In this document: positions 29,064 to 38,729 of the stretch, piece by piece | Position numbering within the stretch: the first letter of the stretch is position 1 | Layout: each line of letters begins with the position of its first letter | From: an uncultured Alphaproteobacteria bacterium | GTDB lineage: Bacteria; Pseudomonadota; Alphaproteobacteria; Rs-D84 | Length of the DNA stretch: 44,762 nucleotides | NCBI GenBank assembly: GCA_946613195.1 | Contig: CAMOFE010000003.1 | Location: 1-44,762 of the forward strand | Direction of reading: 5' to 3' | Notes under the pieces: model-generated | Told to the model about the DNA's origin: nothing | The model's input: the letters and a program-made list of their open reading frames with translations, nothing else | The model's database searches: none | Made by a program: the position numbers and the translations under genes

Positions 29064-31466
29064 ATGAATATTGAACTGGGCAAGAATATTAACCCGCGCG
29101 AAATTGAAACCAGAATCCAGGAATTCTGGGATAACAGCACATTTTGGAACAATGATGTAAAATCTGATAAACCAAAATTTTGCGTTATGATGCCACCGCC
29201 AAATGTAACGGGAAATTTACATGTTGGGCACGCGTTGGATAATGTTTTAACAGACATTATTTGCCGGTATAAACGTATGTCCGGGTTTGATGTCCTGTGG
29301 CAGCCAGGCACCGATCACGCATCAATCGCAACCCAGTTATTAGTTGAACGCGATTTATCAAAGCGTGGTATAAATCCACGTTCCAAGACCAAAGAAGAAT
29401 TATTAGAAATTGCATGGAAATGGAAAGCGGACAAGGGTGGTCAGATTATAAATCAATTGCATATACTGGGGGTAACGCCTGTTTGGCATCGTGAACGTTT
29501 TACGATGGATGATGGATTATCGCATGCCGTTACCAAACTGTTTGTAAAGATGTATAACGAAGGACTGATTTATCGCGCAAAACGTATGGTAAATTGGTGC
29601 CCAAAACAGCAAACATCGGTGTCTGATTTAGAGGTGGAAACCCGCGAAGAACATGGAAAATTTTATTACTTTAATTATCCATTGGTTGGGGGCGGGTTTG
29701 TTGAAATTGCGACAACGCGTCCCGAAACATTGTTCGGCGACCAAGCAATCGCAATTCATCCAGAAAATGAAAAGTTAAAACATTTAATTGGTCGGCGTGC
29801 AATAATTCCGTTAACAAATATTGAAATTCCGATTATTGCCGACGTTCATGCAGACCCAGAAAAGGGTACGGGTGCGGTGAAAATTACACCCGCGCATGAC
29901 TTTGATGACTATGAAGTGGGGTTGCGCCATAATTTAACACCTGTTTGCATTTTGACACCAACCGCAAAGATGATTTCTGAAAAACCTGTGCCTGAAAAAT
30001 ATTGGGGCATGGACCGGTATGATGCGCGCAAGGCGGTTATGGAAGATATAGAATCTGCTGGTTTATTGGTTAAGGTTGAAGATAAAATTATTCCAACACC
30101 ATATTCCGAACGTGGTGGTGTGGTTGTTGAACCATGGTTGTCGGACCAATGGTTTGTTGATGCGTCAACACTGGCACAGCCTGCGATTGCTGCTGTGGAA
30201 AGTGGAAAAGTCAAGTTTATGCCAGAACATCGTTATAATTTGTTTATGGCATGGATGAAAGATATTCGTCAATGGGCGATATCGCGTCAATTGTGGTGGG
30301 GACATCGGATACCAGCATGGTATGATGCGGATGGTAATGTTTATGTCGCGGAAAACGAAGCGGATGCAATTAAACAATCGGGTGGTAAAACATTAACCCG
30401 TGATAATGATGTGTTAGATACTTGGTTTTCTTCTGCTTTATGGCCATTTTCAACATTAGGTTGGCCAGAAAATACAGATGAATTAAAAAAATACTATCCA
30501 ACAGATTTATTATACACAGGTCCCGATATTATATTTTTCTGGGTTGCGCGTATGATAATGATGGGAATTTACGTTATGGGCGATGTTCCATTTAGAACAG
30601 TGAATTTTCATGGTATTGTTCGTGATTCCAAAGGGCAAAAAATGTCCAAAACCAAGGGCAATGGCGTTGACCCATTAACAACTGTTGAAAAATTCGGTGC
30701 GGATGCATTGCGCTATTGGGTGGCAACGGCACCAATTGGTACAGATTTGCGTTACAGTGATGACGAAGTAAAACGTGGCTCAAAATTACTGACGAAATTG
30801 TGGAATGCGGCAAAATATACTTTGATGAATCTGAACGATTTTAATCCAAAATCTGCAAAACCAATCGCTGTTGCCGACCGGTTCATAGAAGACAGATGGG
30901 TGTTATTTGAACTAAACAAATGTATTACCGAAGTGCATCGCAATTTAGATAAATACGATAATTACAATGCACGCAGTGCGATTGATACATTCTTTTACGA
31001 TGTTTTCTGCGACCAATATTTGGAATTCATCAAAGACAGATTTTGGTCGCCGGAAAAATACAGTGCAGAATCGCAGGTTGCGGCACAATGGACATTGTGG
31101 GAAGTGTTGCGTGCAATTATTGGATTGTATGCACCGTTTATTCCGTTCTTGACCGAAGAATTATGGCAGAAAATTTATAAAGAAATCGAAGGTGGCGAAA
31201 CATTGCATCTGACGGCGTATCCATGTGTAAAATCTGAATACGAAACTGATGTTTCTGATATGGCGATTGCGCTGGATATATTAAAAACAGTTCGTGGTCT
31301 GCGTACAGAACGCAAGGTTGGCAATGGCGCAAAACTGGCGACATTAACAATTCCGAAAAATACACCAGAAAAATTATTTGGTGTGATAAAATCTGGTGCA
31401 CGTGCAAATGAAATCGCGTTGGGTGATTCGGTTGACTTTGTTGTCGCAGAAAGGGCAGGTGAATAG
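29064..31466 (+). CDS. valS: valine--tRNA ligase
   Basis: PPPNVTGNLHVGHALDN, KMSKTKGNGVDP; about 800 aa. Confidence 0.95.
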   Translation: MNIELGKNINPREIETRIQEFWDNSTFWNNDVKSDKPKFCVMMPPPNVTGNLHVGHALDNVLTDIICRYKRMSGFDVLWQPGTDHASIATQLLVERDLSKRGINPRSKTKEELLEIAWKWKADKGGQIINQLHILGVTPVWHRERFTMDDGLSHAVTKLFVKMYNEGLIYRAKRMVNWCPKQQTSVSDLEVETREEHGKFYYFNYPLVGGGFVEIATTRPETLFGDQAIAIHPENEKLKHLIGRRAIIPLTNIEIPIIADVHADPEKGTGAVKITPAHDFDDYEVGLRHNLTPVCILTPTAKMISEKPVPEKYWGMDRYDARKAVMEDIESAGLLVKVEDKIIPTPYSERGGVVVEPWLSDQWFVDASTLAQPAIAAVESGKVKFMPEHRYNLFMAWMKDIRQWAISRQLWWGHRIPAWYDADGNVYVAENEADAIKQSGGKTLTRDNDVLDTWFSSALWPFSTLGWPENTDELKKYYPTDLLYTGPDIIFFWVARMIMMGIYVMGDVPFRTVNFHGIVRDSKGQKMSKTKGNGVDPLTTVEKFGADALRYWVATAPIGTDLRYSDDEVKRGSKLLTKLWNAAKYTLMNLNDFNPKSAKPIAVADRFIEDRWVLFELNKCITEVHRNLDKYDNYNARSAIDTFFYDVFCDQYLEFIKDRFWSPEKYSAESQVAAQWTLWEVLRAIIGLYAPFIPFLTEELWQKIYKEIEGGETLHLTAYPCVKSEYETDVSDMAIALDILKTVRGLRTERKVGNGAKLATLTIPKNTPEKLFGVIKSGARANEIALGDSVDFVVAERAGE

Positions 31467-31467
31467 T

Positions 31468-32199
31468 ATGTCAGAAAAATTAGTACGCAAAACAATCTTG
31501 CAGTCCCAGCATTTTGACCGTTATGGTAATTTGCGCCCAACACTGTTGTTAAATGAATTACAAGGTATTGGTGACAAACATGCGGAAAACCTGGGGTGTG
31601 GGCGGACTTATTTGACGGCGCATAATATTGCGTGGGTTGTAACGCATTATCTGGTTGATATTGTAAAAATGCCGTTAGAGGGGGAAACGGTGGACTTTAT
31701 CACATGGCCATCGGTAACCGATAATCTGCGCGCGATTCGTGATTTTGAGATTCGCGATACCACCAGTGGTGAACTGTTGGTGCGGGCAACATCACAATGG
31801 GTTCTGATTGATTTAGAACGGCGCAGGCCAATGCGATTGAATGAAAATCTGCCGGTGTGGCCAACAAACACCGAACGCGCATGGGACAGAACATTTGATA
31901 AATTTCCTGATTTTCAACCAACTAAAACACATACATTAAAATGTCGCTTTGATGATGTGGATGTGAATCAGCATATAAATAATGCGGTTTATGCCACATG
32001 GGCCAGTGAAAGTGTCGGATATAAATTCCGTAATGAACATATTCTGCGCCGTATTGAATTAAATTATAAGAAAGAAATTTCACCCGATACACCCGAAGTA
32101 TCTGTTGATGTTGCAATTGATGGTAATGTATCGCATCACCGCATTCGCACCGATGATACCCATCATGCATATGTGATTTGTTATTGGGAAAAGAGATAA
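31468..32199 (+). CDS. acyl-ACP thioesterase (FatA/FatB-like)
   Basis: double hot-dog pattern; RFDDVDVNQHINNAVYATWASES. Confidence 0.85.
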   Translation: MSEKLVRKTILQSQHFDRYGNLRPTLLLNELQGIGDKHAENLGCGRTYLTAHNIAWVVTHYLVDIVKMPLEGETVDFITWPSVTDNLRAIRDFEIRDTTSGELLVRATSQWVLIDLERRRPMRLNENLPVWPTNTERAWDRTFDKFPDFQPTKTHTLKCRFDDVDVNQHINNAVYATWASESVGYKFRNEHILRRIELNYKKEISPDTPEVSVDVAIDGNVSHHRIRTDDTHHAYVICYWEKR

Positions 32200-32228
32200 A
32201 AAATCGCGCCATTGGCGCGATTTTTGTT
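32198..32228. terminator. intrinsic terminator, probably bidirectional
   Basis: aaaaaatcgcgccattggcgcgattttt. Confidence 0.8.
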
Positions 32229-35036
32229 TTACCAACCAAATGTTATACCTGCGCGGAATGCCATGTCCCCCGAACCACCGTATGATGCGCCGGCATTTAC
32301 CAATACACGATTATTGATGTAATGGAACGCACCTGCGGCAATGCCAACACGATCGCCATATGTGCCGGTGCCGACTGATATTTGTGTACGACCTGATGCG
32401 CGTGCATTTGGTACCAGGGCGGTTAATGCACTCATTGCGGCCATACCTTTGTTCAGGCGTTTTTCAACATGGTCAATTTTATGGTCAATTGCTGCAATGG
32501 CTGCAACAGATGCACCGCCTGTGCCACCGGTTGCAATATTCGCATCCAATGTACGCAATGCATCGGTTATATTGCTGACCCCGCCCAGATATGTTGTACC
32601 TGAAAAGTCCATATTGCCAATTAAATCACCAGTTGCAGATAATGCGTCTGATATACTGACTGCGGCGGCGGCATTGATTGTTGCGTTGGCTGATGCAATA
32701 TTCCGGTCACCAATTGCATTGTCCAGATTAACCAAGTGGTCTTCAACCGTTGTGCCAATGGCCAGGTTAGACCCCGCACCCGTTGTGGATGCAATGTGTG
32801 TTGAATCAACCGCAGAACCATCAAACAGGTGATGTATTTTACCGATTGTTTCATCAATATTATTAATCGCGCTAACAACTGTTTCAGGCATTGTACCTGT
32901 GCCATTTGTTATTGCGTTCCCGTTGTGCATTTCTGCACTGTCGCCAATTGTATCGCTTAATGCGACAATATTTTCGTTTACACTGTTGGTTGCCAATACA
33001 CCATTTGATTCATGTGTGATTGCACCACCGATTGTGCTGTCCAATGATGTAATCGCATCTGCCATTGTGCAAGAATCAGACACATTGTTCAGACCGGTTG
33101 TCGCCAATGATACAGTTGATACCATAGACCCCAATGTTTCATTTATCTGGTCGCGGGTGTAAACATCGTTAATACTGACTTTGTCCGCCAACATACTGTT
33201 CATAACATCTGTGGTGGCATAGTTGGCTAAATCTGCCCCCGTGATAAATCCGGCATCATTATCTAAATCACTGGCTTTTCCAGATGTTGCAACGGTTGCT
33301 AAATCAGTTGTGCTGACTTTGTCTGACATTGCATTGTTCAGATTTTGCACAGTTGTTTGCATTGATTCAACTGCGGTGTGCGAATTTTGTGCAATGTGCA
33401 ATGCTTCGTTCGCAGTGTCCGCAGCCGCAGATGCAGTTGTTGCTGCGCCAGATGCTATTGTAGATGCCAAACTGGCGGTGGCGTTTGCAGAATGTACCGC
33501 GTCAATGGCGGTTGTATAATCTTGGGTTGCCCCCGATACAGTATTAGACAGTTCTGATAATTGACTGGTTATAGAATCCAGGTCAGATGTGCGTGCAAAT
33601 TCAGACATTGTAGATTCTAACGCATCTGTTTTTGCATCAATTTCTGATTTTGTGTAAACGGTTGATGCATCTGCCTTGGTGCTTAATAGATTATTCATAT
33701 CTGTGGTTGTTGCATAATCAGATAATGCCGCCGATGTTATAAATCCTGCATCATTATCTAAATCACTGGCCTTGCCCGATGTTGCAACTGTCGCCAGGTC
33801 TGAAATATTTGCCTTTGTGTCCAGTGCTGTTTGTGTATTGCCAATTTCTGTATTCATATCAACCAATGTTTCAATTGCTGACATATATAATTCTTGGGCA
33901 AATGTTGCCTTGGTATTGGCAGATTCCGCCAATGATTGTGCTGCGTTCGCTGTATTCTGTGCAGATGCAATTGATGTTTCCATCTGGGTTGAAGTGCCTG
34001 TTACATTGGCATATACATCTTCCAGCCAATCAATTTGTGATTGGATGTCGCTGACAGATTCGGTTGTTGCAAACAATGAATCTGCATCGGTTTTAGAATA
34101 TACATCCGATGCGTTTGCCTTGGCATTTAACAGATTGTTCATATCTGTGGTCGTTGTATAATTTGCCAATGCAGAATTTACACTGTCGGTTGTGGCATAA
34201 TCGTTTAGTGCAGCATTTGTGATAAAACCTGCGTCATTATCTAAATCGCTGGATTTGCCCGATGTTGCAACCGTTGCCAGGTCGGCAGAATTTGCCTTGG
34301 TTGATATTTCAGTATTCAATGCGTTTATAGAATTGCCCATTGCCTGGAATCCAGCGGTGGTGGTGTCCATAAATGTGCCGATATCGTCAAATTCTTCTTG
34401 AACCCATGTTTTTGTTGCAAATTTATCATCCGATTCTGTTTTGGAATAAACATCTGATGCGTTTGCCTTGGATGCGACTGCGGCGGTTGCATTGTTTGCC
34501 GCCAGTGTGGCTGCGCTGGATTGTTGCATAACTGTTACCAATGTTGATGCGACATCTTCCAGTTCTTGTTCTGCCCATTCTTTGGTTGCAAATCTGTCGT
34601 TTGCCCAACTTTGTGTGGCATATTCGCTTAAATTATCATTAACAGCAGATGCAATCAGCGAATTGGCATCTGATTGTGTTATAAATCCTGCGTCATTATT
34701 CAATGCGCTGGCATTCCCGGTAAATGCGACAGAACTAAGGTCAGAAGAATTAACCTTGCTGGCAACAGATGCCGCGGCGGCTTCGGCCGCGTTTTTTGCG
34801 GTGGTTACATCTTCGGCCTTTTCATGCAAGAATATAACAAATTGCCCCAGTGTTTCATCAAGTTTACTGTATGTTACAAAACTGGACAGGTCAACAGTCC
34901 CAATCACCGCGCCTTCCCACGCAGCGGAAACCGCACGCCCAGATGTGGTCAGTACTACATCGCCAACTGCACCAAATGCATTAGATGTTGCGATACTAAA
35001 CGCCAATAATGATACTGGCAAATATTTTGCTTTCAT
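32229..35036 (-). CDS. trimeric autotransporter adhesin with YadA-like anchor
   Basis: 935 aa; C-terminal RTQISVGTGTYGDRVGIAAGAFHYINNRVLVNAGASYGGSGDMAFRAGITFGW; repeated ATVATSGKASDLDNDAGFIT modules. Confidence 0.85.
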   Translation of the reverse strand: MKAKYLPVSLLAFSIATSNAFGAVGDVVLTTSGRAVSAAWEGAVIGTVDLSSFVTYSKLDETLGQFVIFLHEKAEDVTTAKNAAEAAAASVASKVNSSDLSSVAFTGNASALNNDAGFITQSDANSLIASAVNDNLSEYATQSWANDRFATKEWAEQELEDVASTLVTVMQQSSAATLAANNATAAVASKANASDVYSKTESDDKFATKTWVQEEFDDIGTFMDTTTAGFQAMGNSINALNTEISTKANSADLATVATSGKSSDLDNDAGFITNAALNDYATTDSVNSALANYTTTTDMNNLLNAKANASDVYSKTDADSLFATTESVSDIQSQIDWLEDVYANVTGTSTQMETSIASAQNTANAAQSLAESANTKATFAQELYMSAIETLVDMNTEIGNTQTALDTKANISDLATVATSGKASDLDNDAGFITSAALSDYATTTDMNNLLSTKADASTVYTKSEIDAKTDALESTMSEFARTSDLDSITSQLSELSNTVSGATQDYTTAIDAVHSANATASLASTIASGAATTASAAADTANEALHIAQNSHTAVESMQTTVQNLNNAMSDKVSTTDLATVATSGKASDLDNDAGFITGADLANYATTDVMNSMLADKVSINDVYTRDQINETLGSMVSTVSLATTGLNNVSDSCTMADAITSLDSTIGGAITHESNGVLATNSVNENIVALSDTIGDSAEMHNGNAITNGTGTMPETVVSAINNIDETIGKIHHLFDGSAVDSTHIASTTGAGSNLAIGTTVEDHLVNLDNAIGDRNIASANATINAAAAVSISDALSATGDLIGNMDFSGTTYLGGVSNITDALRTLDANIATGGTGGASVAAIAAIDHKIDHVEKRLNKGMAAMSALTALVPNARASGRTQISVGTGTYGDRVGIAAGAFHYINNRVLVNAGASYGGSGDMAFRAGITFGW
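33230..34750 (-). repeat. internal coding repeats of the adhesin stalk
   Basis: multiple copies of the antisense of DLATVATSGKASDLDNDAGFIT, e.g. around 33240-33305, 33735-33800, 34216-34282, and a divergent copy around 34678-34745. Confidence 0.8.
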
Positions 35037-35390
35037 TTATTTTCCTTTTGTTTTTGTGTTTGGAGATTCTGATTCTGTTTTTTGACGACAAATTGACACA
35101 ACATTAAATATTCGTGTCGCGGTTTGTTCGTCTGTAAATTCCAATATGTTTACAGGGGTACGCGTATGCATAGCATTCATAAATCGTCCAAATGCACGTA
35201 ATTCGTCATTTGTCATTCTGTAACGGATTATATTTGCCATACATTTGCAATCCATCCCAGTTCCACATTGGCGCATAACATCGCGTCTTAGTCCACTTGT
35301 TCCGCACATTGTGCAAATCATATATATTGCAATTCCAATGATGATAATTGCAGTCGTGCAGATTGCGTATTTTTTGATTTTTTGTTGCAT
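35037..35390 (-). CDS. hypothetical membrane-anchored Cys-containing protein directly upstream of the adhesin
   Basis: 117 aa with N-terminal TM; stop codon abuts the adhesin start codon. Confidence 0.65.
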   Translation of the reverse strand: MQQKIKKYAICTTAIIIIGIAIYMICTMCGTSGLRRDVMRQCGTGMDCKCMANIIRYRMTNDELRAFGRFMNAMHTRTPVNILEFTDEQTATRIFNVVSICRQKTESESPNTKTKGK

Positions 35391-35507
35391 TTTGCTATCT
35401 CTCCTTTGGTTCTGTGATTACATCAGATTAGAAAACAAAAGGCAGACGATAAAGACGAACGAATCCCTAGGAATACCAGGATGCATAAAATTATTGTTTT
35501 TAAGGCT

Positions 35508-35535
35508 TTGTCAGATTGTTTAATTGTGATATAAT
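35508..35535 (+). promoter_or_regulatory. promoter TTGTCA-16-TATAAT
   Basis: hexamers at 35508-35513 and 35530-35535, 12 nt upstream of ATG 35548. Confidence 0.5.
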
Positions 35536-35547
35536 ATAGTGATAATT

Positions 35548-37974
35548 ATGAAACGATTGGCCACTTGTTTCTTTGCAATATCGTTATTCACACCGCATAT
35601 TTTTGCGGCGGATGCGTTGTCGCGTGTTGTCGCATCTGGGGGTGGAAATGCGCCCGTGTCAACATCGCGTGATGGGGCAGGACGCAATATTTCCCGCATA
35701 AATACAGAACAAACAACAGAAACCAATTCTACATCTGTTTCGCGTACCGCTGTACGTACACCAGATACGGGTGTTTCACGTGATATTGGGGCATCTGTAA
35801 ATGCGGCACGAAATGTTGTGTCGCGGTCGTCTGCAACGGGGAATACCCGTGATAAGTTAGAGGCAACATTTAACAACAGTGGACGTAATGCCCGGGTCAG
35901 TGCGGCATCTATAAACAACAATCCAATGGTGCGTCGTTCTGGGATGTCTTTGCGCCCCAGCACAGCAGAGGTTGGCGGTCGCGCCACAATCGGCGATAGT
36001 GATGTTCAGACGGGTTCTAATATAGCATCAGAAATTCGCAGTTTATCTGCGCGTGCATTGACAACAAAAACGCAAAATCGTGAAACTATTGCCCAGGCCA
36101 AAGAACGTTTGGAACAAACCGCAGAATTAAATAAATCTTGCCAGGAACAGTATAACGAATGTATGGACCAATTCTGTGCGGTGGTTGATGCAAATCAAAA
36201 ACGTTGTTCTTGTTCGTCAAACCTGTCCCGATATACCAAGGTTGAAAAGGCAGTTAAAGAAGCAAATGCCGAATTGAACGAGGTTGCACAACGTATTCGC
36301 TATGTCGGTCTGACTGCGGATGAAATTCGCGCGATTATGAGTGCGACCGAAGCAGAAGATGCTTTGTCAACAAACAAGGACAATACCGAAAGCCGCAATA
36401 TGCTGGAAGATATTGAAAAAATGATAAAAGATCCAAAATCTGCAACGGCATATTATGCAGATAATGGTTTTGGGTTGGATTTAGATTTGGATTTCACATC
36501 TGACGATTTTTCCGATATGTTCAGTTTAGATTTCTTAACTAATAATACCAGCAGTGTATCAAACCTGCGCGGAACAGAATTGTATAACGCAGCACGCAGA
36601 CGTTGTAATACGGTCATAAAACGTTGCAAGGAAGTTGGCGCAACCGCAGACCAGGTAACGGGTAATTATGACTTGGCAATTGATAAAGATTGCATTGCAT
36701 ACGAACAAGGCTTGAACAAAATGAATGATACATTGGTTGCAAATGTTCGCAGTGCTAATCGTATGTTGCAAAAGGCGCGTTTGGCGGTGATGCAAAATAA
36801 AAATCAATATGATGCCAAGGGATGTGTGGCGGCACTGGATGCGTGCATGACAGATGATATGGTTTGTGGTGATGATTATTATAAATGTCTGGATCCGACC
36901 AAACGGTATATTGATGAAAATGGCGAAGTTGTATTGGGACAAAATATCGCCGATATAACATTGTTTATGGAAAACTTTAATAACGCGTCAATCAATGCCA
37001 CCATGTTGCGCAGCGCAGATGGAATTGCCATAACGCCGGCATATTGTCGCACCGGACCAGATGAAGAAACACATACAACAGGTGGCAATAACGGAACATG
37101 CAATATTAAATACTTGTTAACCAAAATTGGAACAGGTCAAAATGTTACAGACAACGGTTTGTGTCGTGCTGTTTTAGACAAGTGTCAGCAATATACATAT
37201 GATTCCAACGGAAATTATAAACCGTATAACGATATTGTTGTGAACTATATCCAACGTGCCATGGTCAATATCAAGGCCGCCCAGCAACAAATTATATCTG
37301 ATTATGCATCAACATGCATTGTTGATATTGCCACGTGCTATAACAAACAAGTATCCCAGGTTAATACATGGGCATCAAACGCATCAGTCAGTGGTATTTA
37401 CAATGTTATGACAGGTGCATGTCGCAATGTTGCCATGACATGTTCGTATGCGGTATTTGCCGCCGATCCAGAACATTGCCCAACAGGCAGCGAATATGAT
37501 ACAGGTGAACAGGTTAATCCTAATTGCACAGGGGACGATTGTGAACATATTACATGGGATTGTAATGGCGCAAATGCAAATGATTGTCAAAAGGTCTGTC
37601 TGCAAAGTATTTCAGAGATGTTCTATCAATCATTACTGTGCCCAGATAATTCAATATACCAGTTGACAACCAAGGCACAAATGACTTGTGAACAGGGTGA
37701 TGATGGTAAATACAATGGTTATGATACCCAGGCGGAATGTGAAAATGCCAAATCCAGATATGTTAATGATTTGTGTATGTGCAATGAAAATTATGTTGTT
37801 TGGAATAATTCATGTATGCCAGCGTGTTCAGATCCAAATGCAGAATATAATGTATATGGTACTTGTATTTGCAAAACACCTGCTACGACTGGTGGTGTCC
37901 CAAATGTGAATGGTATGTGCGAGTGTGCATCGGGATACACGCGTAATCCAACTACGGGTCTTTGTGGAGAATAA
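35548..37974 (+). CDS. large Cys-rich exported protein (paralog of the 8556 ORF) with EGF-like C-terminus
   Basis: signal peptide MKRLATCFFAISLFTPHIFAA; CQEQYNECMDQFCAVVDANQKRCSC; C-terminal CMCNENYVVWNNSCMPAC..CICK..CECASGYTRNPTTGLC. Confidence 0.75.
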   Translation: MKRLATCFFAISLFTPHIFAADALSRVVASGGGNAPVSTSRDGAGRNISRINTEQTTETNSTSVSRTAVRTPDTGVSRDIGASVNAARNVVSRSSATGNTRDKLEATFNNSGRNARVSAASINNNPMVRRSGMSLRPSTAEVGGRATIGDSDVQTGSNIASEIRSLSARALTTKTQNRETIAQAKERLEQTAELNKSCQEQYNECMDQFCAVVDANQKRCSCSSNLSRYTKVEKAVKEANAELNEVAQRIRYVGLTADEIRAIMSATEAEDALSTNKDNTESRNMLEDIEKMIKDPKSATAYYADNGFGLDLDLDFTSDDFSDMFSLDFLTNNTSSVSNLRGTELYNAARRRCNTVIKRCKEVGATADQVTGNYDLAIDKDCIAYEQGLNKMNDTLVANVRSANRMLQKARLAVMQNKNQYDAKGCVAALDACMTDDMVCGDDYYKCLDPTKRYIDENGEVVLGQNIADITLFMENFNNASINATMLRSADGIAITPAYCRTGPDEETHTTGGNNGTCNIKYLLTKIGTGQNVTDNGLCRAVLDKCQQYTYDSNGNYKPYNDIVVNYIQRAMVNIKAAQQQIISDYASTCIVDIATCYNKQVSQVNTWASNASVSGIYNVMTGACRNVAMTCSYAVFAADPEHCPTGSEYDTGEQVNPNCTGDDCEHITWDCNGANANDCQKVCLQSISEMFYQSLLCPDNSIYQLTTKAQMTCEQGDDGKYNGYDTQAECENAKSRYVNDLCMCNENYVVWNNSCMPACSDPNAEYNVYGTCICKTPATTGGVPNVNGMCECASGYTRNPTTGLCGE

Positions 37975-38004
37975 AAAAATCCGCATTATGCGGATTTTTT
38001 TAGC
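37973..38004. terminator. intrinsic terminator, probably bidirectional
   Basis: aaaaaaatccgcat-tatgcggattttttta. Confidence 0.8.
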
Positions 38005-38677
38005 CTGTAATTTTTTGCATAAATTCGGTATGGTTATCTAATTCTTCGGCAGATGGTGGAAAATGGCGACGTGGGAAATTACCCCCAACCTTTGGATGTG
38101 CCAAGAATTCAGCGTGTTGTTTTGCAATTATGTCTGCAACATCTGGCGCCGGCGCAGTGTTTTCCAGTTCCAGATATACCTTGGCCAAGATTTCTGCGTC
38201 AATTAACGCACCGTGCGCATCTGCGCGCGCCGTCAGTGATATTCCATACCATTTCGCCAACGCATCCAATGAATAACTTTTGGGACCGAATACGCGATTG
38301 CGGGCGATTACAATAGAATCCAGTTGTTGGTTGCGCGGAATTTGTGGTAACCCCAGTTTTGCAAATTCAAAGTTTATAAATGGAAAGTCAAAGTCCAAAC
38401 CATTATGCGCAACAATTTTGCTGTCGCCAATAAATTCTAAAAATTTTGGTCCAACAACAGCCATTGTTGGTTTGTCTTCCAAAAACGCATTAGATATTTT
38501 GTGCACCATATAACTTTCGGCCGGGATAATTTTCCCCTCTGGATTAATATATTCATGAAAAGTGTCATCTGTAATTTTGCCATCAACCACCGCAACAGCA
38601 CCGATTTCAATGCATCGGTCGCCCCGTGCGTACTCAAACCCAGTTGTTTCAATATCAAAGCAAATTATACGTGCCAT
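38000..38677 (-). CDS. dnaQ: DNA polymerase III epsilon subunit / DnaQ-like exonuclease
   Basis: FDIETTGFEY (ExoI), AHNGLDFDFPFINFE (ExoII), ARADAHGALIDAEILAKVYLEL (ExoIII). Confidence 0.92.
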   Translation of the reverse strand: MARIICFDIETTGFEYARGDRCIEIGAVAVVDGKITDDTFHEYINPEGKIIPAESYMVHKISNAFLEDKPTMAVVGPKFLEFIGDSKIVAHNGLDFDFPFINFEFAKLGLPQIPRNQQLDSIVIARNRVFGPKSYSLDALAKWYGISLTARADAHGALIDAEILAKVYLELENTAPAPDVADIIAKQHAEFLAHPKVGGNFPRRHFPPSAEELDNHTEFMQKITG

Positions 38678-38729
38678 ATCTGTTTTTAACCTTTCCAATT
38701 TGTAAATTTTTATGTATTATAATAAACCG

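Noticed and set aside
32341-35085. Long plus-strand ORFs (32341-32832, 33223-33519, 33772-34161, 34468-35085) opposite the adhesin
   Set aside because: Repetitive low-complexity antisense frames created by the Ala/Thr/Ser/Asp-rich composition of the adhesin; no SD or domain.
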